From NCBI GenBank assembly GCA_029247785.1, contig JAQWKP010000040.1, positions 1-32,646 on the forward strand: a DNA stretch of 32,646 bases, read 5' to 3'. The translations under genes and the position numbers were made by a program. The DNA is from Novosphingobium sp. GTDB lineage: Bacteria; Pseudomonadota; Alphaproteobacteria; Sphingomonadales; Sphingomonadaceae. Shown here in pieces: positions 25,244 to 32,172 of the stretch. Position 1 is the first letter of the stretch; each line of letters begins with the position of its first letter. The notes beneath the pieces are model-generated. The model ran no database searches and was not told the DNA's origin. It worked only from the letters and a program-made list of their open reading frames with translations.

Positions 25244-26359
25244 ATGGACGGCGGCCATCCCAGCACCCGAGCATTGAACGCATCGGGCCAGAGCAACCTT
25301 GCCTGCAGCAAGGATGAGGCTCCGACGGCAATCTATCTGACCATCGACACCGAATATGAGTCGGGATTTACCGCGAAACACGGCCTCGATTCGCGCGAGG
25401 CTAATTTCCGGCGTTCGATCCTGGGCGAGACAGAAGATGGCGCAGTCGGCATCGCCTACCAGCTCGATAAGTTTGACCGGCACGGTCTCAAGGCCGTGTT
25501 TTTTGTCGATCCGATGCCGGCGCTGCTGTGGGGCGTGGAGGCAGTGAGCGACGTGGTCGGCCCGATTATCTCGCGCGGGCACGATGTCCAGCTCCACCTC
25601 CACACCGAATGGCTGGCACTAGCAGGCGCGGCAAACCCGCTCGGCGAACGAGTGGGCGACAACCTCAAGCAATTCAGCCTGGAGGAACAATGCGCGTTGA
25701 TCGAATATGCCCGCAAGATGCTGATCGCGGCGGGCGCCCCGCCGCCGGTCGCCTTCCGAGCCGGTAATTACGGCGCCAATGACGATACGCTGCGCGCGCT
25801 CGCCGAATTTGGCATCACTCACGACACCAGTTTCAGCCCCGGATTCGATGATTGCGCCTGCGATATCAGCCTTGGCCCGGACTGCCATGCGCCGATCCGC
25901 CATTGCGGTGTTGTCGAAGTCCCAGTCGGCTGCATCGCCGATGGCGTCAACCGTACAAGGCACGCCCAACTAACCGCGCTTTCGAAACACGAACTGCTGG
26001 CGGCGATCCGCCATGCACGCGACAGCGAAATATCCAGCTTCACCATTGTCTCCCACAGTTTCGAATTGCTCAGCCGTGACCGAAGCGAAATCAACCGGAT
26101 CTTGAAACGCCGGTTCGACCGTTTTTGCGCCGCGCTTGGCCGCACCCGAAATGTAGAAACCGCGGCCTATTCCGAATCACCTCCAAGCGTTGCCAGCGGA
26201 AGCGCCGAGGCGGAAATGCTGCCCCCGAATAAGGTACGTACCAGCCTGCGGATGGCCGAGCAGTCAGTCTCCAATCTCCTCTACGAAGGGAAGAAATCTG
26301 CTGCCGTCGCGACAGGCCTCGTCGCTGCAGCCGCGACCGCTGCCGTAGCAATTGACTGA
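25244..26359 (+). CDS. Polysaccharide deacetylase-like protein (NodB fold) with hydrophobic C-terminal tail
   Basis: A 371-residue protein with NodB-type motifs: IDTEYESG (D35) as motif 1, GHDVQLHLHTEW (112-123) as the His-rich metal motif, and FRAGNYGAND (171-180) as the R-x-x-x-Y-type motif. These enzymes remove acetyl groups from N-acetylated sugars. No signal peptide is present from ATG 25244. The C-terminus has a run of Ala, Val and Gly (VATGLVAAAATAAVAID) that could anchor it to a membrane. The frame extends upstream into DNA antisense to pyrC, which I take as a shadow. There is no strong Shine-Dalgarno before the chosen ATG, so the start is the weak point. The substrate is unknown. Confidence 0.82.
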   Translation: MDGGHPSTRALNASGQSNLACSKDEAPTAIYLTIDTEYESGFTAKHGLDSREANFRRSILGETEDGAVGIAYQLDKFDRHGLKAVFFVDPMPALLWGVEAVSDVVGPIISRGHDVQLHLHTEWLALAGAANPLGERVGDNLKQFSLEEQCALIEYARKMLIAAGAPPPVAFRAGNYGANDDTLRALAEFGITHDTSFSPGFDDCACDISLGPDCHAPIRHCGVVEVPVGCIADGVNRTRHAQLTALSKHELLAAIRHARDSEISSFTIVSHSFELLSRDRSEINRILKRRFDRFCAALGRTRNVETAAYSESPPSVASGSAEAEMLPPNKVRTSLRMAEQSVSNLLYEGKKSAAVATGLVAAAATAAVAID

Positions 26360-26461
26360 TCAGGGCTGCCGCACGGCTAATCTGCATTTCCTGCGATGAC
26401 CTACCCTCCGCTTGGCTGGACGCGGGCAAGCGTGTAGCGACGCTCGTGACTGGAGGACATC

Positions 26462-26521
26462 GTGCAGGGTGTGGACACAATGCTCAGAATGGGCGCGCCT
26501 ACAAGAGTAGACACACGGTGA
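26462..26521 (+). CDS. Possible 19-codon leader ORF coupled to the SDR gene
   Basis: GTG 26462 is preceded by GGAGGA (26452-26457), the best Shine-Dalgarno in the vicinity. The frame reads 19 codons (VQGVDTMLRMGAPTRVDTR) and stops at TGA 26519-26521, overlapping the SDR GTG start as GTGA. It may act as a translated leader that delivers ribosomes to the SDR start, which lacks its own good site. No protein function is suggested. Confidence 0.38.
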   Translation: MQGVDTMLRMGAPTRVDTR

Positions 26522-27294
26522 ACAGCCGCGTCGAAGGCAAGATCGCGCTGGTTACCGGCGGCGCGCAGGGGCTTGGCGCGGCAATCTGCGGGGCCCTGGT
26601 CCGTGAGGGCGGCAAAGTCGCCGTCAGCGATCTCAACCATGAGGGCGCAAACGCTACCGCCGCGAAGATCAACGCCGCGCATGGCGAAGGCAGCGCCATC
26701 GCTCTTCATCACGACGTTACCAGCGAGGATGACTGGATCGCCGCGATCGAGGCGATCGGCGCCGCATTCGGCGGTTTGTCGGTACTGGTCAACAATGCCG
26801 GGATCATGGTGATGGGTTCGGTCGAAGAGCTCAGCCTGGATGACTGGCGCAAATCGATGGCAGTCAATGCCGACAGCGCCTTTCTTGGCTGCAAGCATGC
26901 GTTGCCCTTGATGCGCGAGACCCAGCCGGGCTCGATAATCAACATGTCTTCGGTCTCGGCGCTGATCGCCTCGCACAACATGGTCAGTTACAACACATCC
27001 AAAGCAGCTCTGTGGATGCTGACCAAGTCGGTCGCGCTGCATTGCGCGAAGGGCGGCTGGGACATTCGCTGCAATTCGATCCACCCGACCTTCGTACGAA
27101 CACCGCTACTGGATGATATTGTCGGCGATCGCGACGAAGAGGTGATACTCGCCAAGCTCGCCAAGCAGGTCCCGATCGGACGGATCGGCGAGGTCGGCGA
27201 TGTGGCGGCAGCGGTGGTCTATCTCGCCTCGGATGAGAGCGCGATGATGACCGGGTCGGAATTGAAGCTCGACGGCGGCTTGACCGCCATGTGA
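26518..27294 (+). CDS. Short-chain dehydrogenase/reductase, 3-hydroxyacyl/steroid-type SDR
   Basis: A 258-residue classical SDR. The Rossmann motif TGGAQGLG (13-20) has the dinucleotide-binding pattern, with NNAG at 92-95 and the catalytic S145, Y158 and K162 in SYNTSKAAL. The C-terminal segment ASDESAMMTGSELKLDGGLTAM is typical of FabG- or cyclic-alcohol-type SDRs. D38 at the end of strand 2 (VSDLN) suggests NAD rather than NADP. The substrate is unknown. GTG 26518 is chosen because it gives the usual N-terminus (NSRVEGKIALVTGG); GTG 26446 in the same frame would add 24 unrelated residues. A quinone oxidoreductase follows 52 bp downstream in the same direction. Confidence 0.9.
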   Translation: MNSRVEGKIALVTGGAQGLGAAICGALVREGGKVAVSDLNHEGANATAAKINAAHGEGSAIALHHDVTSEDDWIAAIEAIGAAFGGLSVLVNNAGIMVMGSVEELSLDDWRKSMAVNADSAFLGCKHALPLMRETQPGSIINMSSVSALIASHNMVSYNTSKAALWMLTKSVALHCAKGGWDIRCNSIHPTFVRTPLLDDIVGDRDEEVILAKLAKQVPIGRIGEVGDVAAAVVYLASDESAMMTGSELKLDGGLTAM

Positions 27295-27346
27295 CCAGCT
27301 CCACGCGGAGCAAATGGTTTGAACTCAGGACAGGATGGAAGAGACT

Positions 27347-28348
27347 ATGAGCGGCGAGACAATGCAGGCCCTGATGTGCGAGAAACACGGGCCTCCCGAG
27401 GATCTGGTATTGCGCGACATGCCAATCCCCGAGGCCGGTGAAGGCGAAATCCAGATCCGCGTGCATGCCTCGGGCCTCAATTTCCCCGACACGCTGATCA
27501 TTCAGGACAAATACCAGATGAAACCGCCTCTGCCCTTTTCGCCCGGCGGCGAACTGGCGGGAGTGGTGACCGCGGTCGGACCGGGAGTCACCCGCTTCCA
27601 GCCGGGCGACCGGGTCGCGGCGCTGACCAATTGGGGCGGCATTGCCGAATACGCCGTTGCTCCTGCGGACCAGACGACGCTGGTGCCTGACAGCATGGAC
27701 CTGGAAACCGCGAGCATCTTCACCCTGGCCTATGGCACCTCGCATCACGCTCTAAAGCAGCGCGCCAATCTTCAAGACGGCGAGACAGTGCTGGTACTGG
27801 GATCGAGCGGCGGAGTCGGCCTGTCCGCAGTCGAAGTCGCCAAGGCAATGGGCGCAAGAGTGATCGCCGGTGCATCGAGCGACGAGAAGTTGACCCTCGC
27901 CAAAGCCCATGGCGCCGACGAGCTGGTTAATTATGCCGAGCAAGACCTCAAGGATTCGGTCAAGCAGCTGGCCGGCAGGCAAGGCGTCGATGTGATCTAC
28001 GATCCGGTCGGCGACAAGCTCGCCAATCCGGCCTTCCGTACAATCGCCTGGGGGGGGCGCTACCTGGTGATCGGCTTTGCCGGCGGCGACATCCCTGCGG
28101 TCCCTTTCAACCTGGCGCTGGTCAAGGGCGCATCGATCGTTGGCGTGTTCTGGGGCGACTTTGTCGTGCGTGCACCCAACTTGCACCTTGCCAATATGAA
28201 CGAGCTCTATGCAATGCATGCCGATGGCAAGCTCGATCCCCATATCAGCGCGCGATACGAGCTCGCCGATGCAGGGGCGGCCATCCGCTCAATGATGGAG
28301 CGCAAGGTCACCGGCAAGGTGGTGGTGCGCTGCAACTCGCCTGAGTAA
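27347..28348 (+). CDS. Zinc-independent NADPH:quinone oxidoreductase family (MDR superfamily)
   Basis: A 333-residue medium-chain reductase. It has the GroES-like N-terminal half (VHASGLNFPDTLIIQ, PGGELAGVV, GDRVAAL) and a Rossmann half with LGSSGGVGLSAVEVAKAMGA (151-170) for NADPH. It lacks the zinc-binding cysteines of alcohol dehydrogenases. Members reduce quinones or enoyl substrates; acyl-CoA-type reactions are also possible. ATG 27347 is preceded by GGAAGAG at good spacing. ATG 27335, four codons earlier, is also possible. The upstream SDR gene is co-directional. It ends at an 18-bp palindrome and converges on the nitroreductase gene. Confidence 0.92.
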   Translation: MSGETMQALMCEKHGPPEDLVLRDMPIPEAGEGEIQIRVHASGLNFPDTLIIQDKYQMKPPLPFSPGGELAGVVTAVGPGVTRFQPGDRVAALTNWGGIAEYAVAPADQTTLVPDSMDLETASIFTLAYGTSHHALKQRANLQDGETVLVLGSSGGVGLSAVEVAKAMGARVIAGASSDEKLTLAKAHGADELVNYAEQDLKDSVKQLAGRQGVDVIYDPVGDKLANPAFRTIAWGGRYLVIGFAGGDIPAVPFNLALVKGASIVGVFWGDFVVRAPNLHLANMNELYAMHADGKLDPHISARYELADAGAAIRSMMERKVTGKVVVRCNSPE

Positions 28349-28365
28349 ACCGGGCGCGCCCGGTT
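28348..28365. terminator. 18-bp perfect palindrome between convergent genes, probable bidirectional terminator
   Basis: AACCGGGCGCGCCCGGTT lies exactly between the two stop codons. It can fold as a very stable hairpin on either strand, but no T-run follows. It contains the GGCGCGCC core. Confidence 0.45.
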
Positions 28366-28370
28366 CAGCC

Positions 28371-28952
28371 CTACTGAAAACTCCCTGCAATCGCGATTTC
28401 ACTGACCGGCTTTCGCGGACTGGGTGCTTCACGCTCCTGCATGCCCTCCGGCAAATTTTCCTTGGGGCCTTTACGACCGATCGCCACTGCCGCCTCAAGC
28501 CGGTGATCCTCGGGTATGCCGAGATCGCTGACCGCCTCATCGAACTGGAGCCCGGTCATGCCATGGGCGTGGTAGCCCATCGTAGTGGCCTGTAGCGCCA
28601 GCATCGCCCAGGCAGCACCGGCATCGAAGCTATGGCTGTAATTTTCCGAGCGCTTCTCACCGCGCCCCTGCATGCGGTTCGAGACGACGAACACCAGCGC
28701 CGAGGCGTCTTTCGCCCAGCTCTGGTTGAATTCGACCAGCAGCGCGAGGAACCTGTCCCAATTGGCATCGCCGCGCCGCGCATAAAGTAACGTCCAGGGC
28801 TGGATGTTGAAGGCCGAGGGTGCCCAGCCGGCCGCCTCGAAGATTATGTTCAGATCCTCCTCGGGAATATCGCTCCCATCGAAAGAGCGTGGCGACCAGC
28901 GCTCAACGATCAGGGGTGTGACACTCGGATGAGCTTGCTGGCGTTCTGGCAT
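28371..28952 (-). CDS. Nitroreductase-family flavoprotein
   Basis: A 193-residue FMN-dependent nitroreductase-like protein. The FMN-binding pattern ERWSPRSFDG (17-26) and APSAFNIQPW (44-53) are characteristic, and the later GAAWAMLALQATTMGYHAHGM is the usual central helix. Members reduce nitroaromatics, quinones or flavins with NAD(P)H; the substrate is unknown. ATG 28952 has the strong Shine-Dalgarno AGGAG seven bases upstream. It is 28 bp downstream of the pirin gene in the same direction, so the two form an operon, probably controlled by the divergent LysR protein. Confidence 0.92.
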   Translation of the reverse strand: MPERQQAHPSVTPLIVERWSPRSFDGSDIPEEDLNIIFEAAGWAPSAFNIQPWTLLYARRGDANWDRFLALLVEFNQSWAKDASALVFVVSNRMQGRGEKRSENYSHSFDAGAAWAMLALQATTMGYHAHGMTGLQFDEAVSDLGIPEDHRLEAAVAIGRKGPKENLPEGMQEREAPSPRKPVSEIAIAGSFQ

Positions 28953-28980
28953 GGTATTCTCCTGTAGCTTTGAGATCGGT

Positions 28981-29679
28981 TCAGGCTGCATCGACGAGGA
29001 CGATTTCGCTGTCCTCGAGCGCAGTTATGGTGATCGCGTCAAGTCCTGTTATCGCCATACCGTCACGAGTGCCGGCCTCGATACCATCCACAGCGACCCG
29101 GCCTTCAGATGGCACGAGATAGGCATGGCGCATTGGCTGCGTGTCGTAGGTCGCGCTGTCGCCCGCCTTGAGCGTCGCGCCCAACAGCCGGGCATCGGCC
29201 CGGATTGGCAGGGCATCGGTATCGCCCTCCATGCCGGACGCGAGCGTGACCAGTTGGCCCGCACGATCCGCCTTCGGGAAAGGCCTGGTGCCCCAGTTCG
29301 GAGCTCCACCCTGCTGGTCGGGAATGATCCAGATCTGGAACAGCCTGGTGGCATCGTCCTCGCGGTTCAATTCGGAATGCTCGATGCCGCTGCCCGCGCT
29401 CATCACCTGGACATCGCCAGCTTCGGTGCGGCCCGCATTGCCAAGATTATCGCGATGGGTGATCGCGCCCTTCCGGACATAGGTGATGATTTCCATGTCA
29501 CTATGTGGATGTGACGCAAAGCCGCCGTTCGGTGCGATCGTGTCATCATTCCAGACGCGCAGGCGTCCCCAGCTGTTGCGGGCCGGATCGCGATAGGAAG
29601 CGAAGGAAAAATGGTGACGCGCGTCGAGCCAGCCGTGATCGGCAGATCCAAGGCTATCGAATGGTCGGAGTTCAATCAT
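28981..29679 (-). CDS. Pirin-family protein (YhhW-like cupin)
   Basis: A 232-residue bicupin of the pirin family. The metal ligands are placed as in human pirin: H57 and H59 in ASHPHSD, H101 and E103 in GIEHSELNRE. ITYVRKGAITHRDNLGN is the signature between them. Bacterial pirins such as YhhW can have quercetinase activity, and others act in redox sensing; this one is unassigned. ATG 29679 has AAGGGGA upstream. Its operon partner is the nitroreductase, and the LysR gene diverges upstream. Confidence 0.94.
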   Translation of the reverse strand: MIELRPFDSLGSADHGWLDARHHFSFASYRDPARNSWGRLRVWNDDTIAPNGGFASHPHSDMEIITYVRKGAITHRDNLGNAGRTEAGDVQVMSAGSGIEHSELNREDDATRLFQIWIIPDQQGGAPNWGTRPFPKADRAGQLVTLASGMEGDTDALPIRADARLLGATLKAGDSATYDTQPMRHAYLVPSEGRVAVDGIEAGTRDGMAITGLDAITITALEDSEIVLVDAA

Positions 29680-29782
29680 CAAAATTGTCCCCTTGGGGTA
29701 AACTGCTGAGCTCGATATAGGCCTTGCCTTTTGATCTGAATATTACGATAAACTTATATATCTTGTTCGAGATTCTTGAATA
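29680..29782. promoter_or_regulatory. Divergent control region of the LysR gene and the pirin-nitroreductase operon
   Basis: This 103-bp region is markedly A+T-rich compared with its surroundings. It contains CCCC-TT-GGGG (29689-29698), overlapping the pirin ribosome site, and the inverted repeat ATCT-N6-AGAT (29760-29773) close to the LysR start. LysR regulators commonly bind T-N11-A type dyads in such divergent gaps, but the true site is not certain. Confidence 0.55.
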
Positions 29783-30685
29783 ATGGATGTCGCCCAACCC
29801 ACAATTGATCATTTGCGCATTTTTCTCGCAGTGGTCGAAGAAGGCAGCTTCAACCGCGCCGCGCGAAAACTTGGCCGCGCGGTTTCGGTCGTCAGTTACG
29901 GCATCGCCAATCTCGAATCGCAACTTGGCGTGGTTGTGTTCGAGCGCAGGGGCTCGCGCCGCCCTGAATTGACCGAGGCCGGCAAGGCGCTGGTTTCAGA
30001 GGCACGCAGCGTTGCCAATGATGTCGATGGTCTTTTGGCCAAGATGCGCAATTTGCGACAGGGGCTCGAAGCCGAACTTGCGCTCGCCGTCGACGTGATG
30101 GTGCCCTGCGACGTGCTCGCGCAATTGCTGCGCGATTTCCAGGCGATATACCCCTCCGTCACCTTGCGGCTGCATGTCGAAGCGCTGGGCGCGGTCGCGG
30201 CCCTTGTGCTCGATGGCCGCGCCTCTCTGGGAATCGCCGGGCCGGAGATTGCGAGCCATGCCGAGCTTGAGAGCCAGGGCGTCGGCGGCGTCGAACTGGT
30301 TCCGGTCGCCGCACCGTCTCACCCCTTGGCACTAGCGCGAACCCTTGCGCCCGGCGAAATCCGCAAGCATCTGCAGCTGGTTCTCACGGACCGTTCGTCG
30401 CTGACCGAAGGCCAGGAATTCTCGGTGTTCAGTCCGCGAACATGGCGGCTGGCCGATCTCGGTGCCAAACATGCATTGCTCAAGGAAGGAATCGGCTGGG
30501 GCAATATGCCGCGTCACATGGTCTCCGCCGACCTCGCCGACGGCACGCTGACCGAGCTCGTCCTGCCCGAGCACCCCAGAATCGATCTCCGTCTTAATGC
30601 GATCTGGCGCAGGGATACACTTCCCGGCCCTGCAGCCAGCTGGGTGCTCGACCAGATCGGGGGAAGATTGTCAGCAAGCCAATGA
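29783..30685 (+). CDS. LysR-family transcriptional regulator
   Basis: A 300-residue LTTR of normal length. The N-terminal winged helix-turn-helix (residues 5-64) reads HLRIFLAVVEEGSFNRAARK and then SVVSYGIANLESQLGVVVFER. The remaining 210 residues form the periplasmic-binding-like effector domain. The effector is unknown. Its divergence from the pirin-nitroreductase operon suggests that it controls that operon and itself. Its stop lies 36 bp before ygfZ, so readthrough is possible. Confidence 0.94.
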   Translation: MDVAQPTIDHLRIFLAVVEEGSFNRAARKLGRAVSVVSYGIANLESQLGVVVFERRGSRRPELTEAGKALVSEARSVANDVDGLLAKMRNLRQGLEAELALAVDVMVPCDVLAQLLRDFQAIYPSVTLRLHVEALGAVAALVLDGRASLGIAGPEIASHAELESQGVGGVELVPVAAPSHPLALARTLAPGEIRKHLQLVLTDRSSLTEGQEFSVFSPRTWRLADLGAKHALLKEGIGWGNMPRHMVSADLADGTLTELVLPEHPRIDLRLNAIWRRDTLPGPAASWVLDQIGGRLSASQ

Positions 30686-30721
30686 GTTGCCAATTCGCCC
30701 GACAAGCCCCATTTGCACACC

Positions 30722-31468
30722 ATGACTGCCACCCGCCTGTTCTCCCGCGCCATCATCCGCCTTTCGCCAAGCAAGGAAGGCGAGGATGTTGCCGAATTCC
30801 TCCAGGGGCTCGTCACCAGTGACGTATGCGGAGACCTGCCCGCCTGGTCAGGCCTGCTGAGCCCGCAAGGCAAGGCCCTGTTCGATTTCTTTGTCTGGCC
30901 GGGGGAGGAGGGCGCGCTGCTGCTCGACTGCGAGGCCGAGACCGCCGATGCGTTGGCGAAACGCCTCTCGCTCTATCGCCTGCGCCGCGCAATCAACATT
31001 GCCCGCGACGACAGCCTGGCAGTCCATTGGCGGCGCGATGGCAATGCAGGAGAAGCCAGCGACCCGCGCCTCGCCGATCTCGGCACGCGCTGGCTGGCAC
31101 CGGCAACGCCATCTGATGAAGCGGCGGACGAGGCCTGGCGAGCCCATCGCCTCTCACTGGGAGTCGCTGAGGGTCTCTCCGAATTGGGCAGCGATCAGAC
31201 GCTCTGGCTCGAATGCAACGCGGCCGACCTCAATGGCGTGAGCTTCACCAAGGGCTGCTATATCGGCCAGGAGAACACTGCGCGGATGAACTGGCGGCAG
31301 AAGGTCAACCGGCGGCTAGTCGTTGTGCCGCTCGACAGGTCGGACGAGAAACGGCAGCGCATCGCATATCCCGCCCTCGGGCTTGCTGTGGATCACCTGC
31401 GGACCGAAGACATTTTGGACGAAATCCGGCCAGAATGGCTCGTACTGGAGAGGCCGGACGAAAGCTGA
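30722..31468 (+). CDS. ygfZ: YgfZ/GcvT-like folate-binding protein (iron-sulfur cluster assembly)
   Basis: YgfZ binds a folate and helps maintain iron-sulfur enzymes, most of all MiaB-type ones. The protein has 248 residues from ATG 30722. The family motif K-G-C-Y-x-G-Q-E is perfect (KGCYIGQE, 177-184). The N-terminal FLQGLVTSDV (27-36) and SPQGKALFDFFVW are also standard. A TTG three codons earlier extends the frame but has no support. The GNAT gene stop begins 4 bp after the ygfZ stop, on the other strand. Confidence 0.94.
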   Translation: MTATRLFSRAIIRLSPSKEGEDVAEFLQGLVTSDVCGDLPAWSGLLSPQGKALFDFFVWPGEEGALLLDCEAETADALAKRLSLYRLRRAINIARDDSLAVHWRRDGNAGEASDPRLADLGTRWLAPATPSDEAADEAWRAHRLSLGVAEGLSELGSDQTLWLECNAADLNGVSFTKGCYIGQENTARMNWRQKVNRRLVVVPLDRSDEKRQRIAYPALGLAVDHLRTEDILDEIRPEWLVLERPDES

Positions 31469-31472
31469 AGCT

Positions 31473-32042
31473 TCAGACGGTCAAATTCGGGACATTCATG
31501 CTGGCTTCGGGCGTTTCCACCAGGTCCGGTAGAGCGGCGCGTTCGGCGACATAGGTCATCACCTCAGCTTCGCCGCCACGCATCTCGCTGTAGCGCGTGC
31601 CGATCTCACCGGTGGAGCGGAAGCCCGCATTGGTAAGGACATGCGCCGTCGCTTCATTCTCGGTGAAATGCCTGGCGATGATCCGGGGATGGCCCAGCAT
31701 CCAGGCATTGTTCAGCACCGCCGCTGCCGCCTCGCTGGCAAAGCCCTGCCCCCAAAAAGCACGACCGATCCAATATCCGAGTTCGACGTCCCCACCGTCC
31801 CGGGCGAGTCCGATACTGCCGATCAGGCTGAGCCCGTCATCGCTGCGATGGTAAATGAAGAAATGCGGCAGAAGCGGGTCTCTGGGAGCACTGATGATCT
31901 CATGCGCGTGCTCCGCCGAGTCAGGCAATTTTTTCGTACCGATATTTCGAGCCACCGCCTGATCATTGAGCAGCGCGACGAACTCATCGAGATCGTCCGG
32001 CCATGTTGGCCGCAAGAACAACCTCTCAGTACGAATGAACAT
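31473..32042 (-). CDS. GNAT-family N-acetyltransferase (RimJ/RimL-like), copy 1
   Basis: A 189-residue acetyltransferase of the RimJ/RimL-like GNAT type. It begins with IRTERLFLRPTWPDDLDEF, the usual first strand. The acetyl-CoA-binding turn is FWGQGFASEAAAAVL, with LGYWIGR before it. The C-terminal NAGFRSTGEIGTRYS is also typical. Substrate unknown. Its ribosome site GGAAAGG is part of a 10-bp inverted repeat described separately. It is paralogous to the next gene upstream and shares HVELGYWI-like blocks, so a tandem duplication is likely. Confidence 0.9.
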   Translation of the reverse strand: MFIRTERLFLRPTWPDDLDEFVALLNDQAVARNIGTKKLPDSAEHAHEIISAPRDPLLPHFFIYHRSDDGLSLIGSIGLARDGGDVELGYWIGRAFWGQGFASEAAAAVLNNAWMLGHPRIIARHFTENEATAHVLTNAGFRSTGEIGTRYSEMRGGEAEVMTYVAERAALPDLVETPEASMNVPNLTV

Positions 32043-32049
32043 GGTTTGA

Positions 32050-32132
32050 CCTTTCCGGATCGCGCTCCTGCCGCTTCATCTTGTTCAATTGTAGCACAAA
32101 TTGTCGCAAACTGCACGTTTCGTCCGGAAAGG
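32050..32132 (-). promoter_or_regulatory. 10-bp inverted repeat with one arm over the GNAT ribosome-binding site
   Basis: CCTTTCCGGA (32050-32059) and TCCGGAAAGG (32123-32132) are perfect complements separated by 63 bp. In the leftward message the arm next to the ATG contains the Shine-Dalgarno GGAAAGG. If the transcript includes both arms, the site would be hidden. If the promoter at 32088 is used, the far arm is left out. Confidence 0.5.
32088..32096 (-). promoter_or_regulatory. Possible extended -10 promoter of the first GNAT gene
   Basis: Leftward, the sequence reads TGC-TACAAT, an extended -10 with five of six consensus bases. No good -35 lies at the right distance. A start near 32081 would leave a 5' leader of about 40 bases before the ATG at 32042. 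Confidence 0.38.
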
Positions 32133-32147
32133 CGCAGCCGCCTGCGC
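32132..32147 (-). terminator. Hairpin after the second GNAT gene, weak terminator
   Basis: GCGCAG-CCGC-CTGCGC forms a perfect 6-bp stem. Leftward it is followed by CTTTCC, a short T-run. It lies about 25 bp past the stop of the second GNAT gene. Confidence 0.35.
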
Positions 32148-32172
32148 TATATTTGCAGGAATTGTAAGGGGT

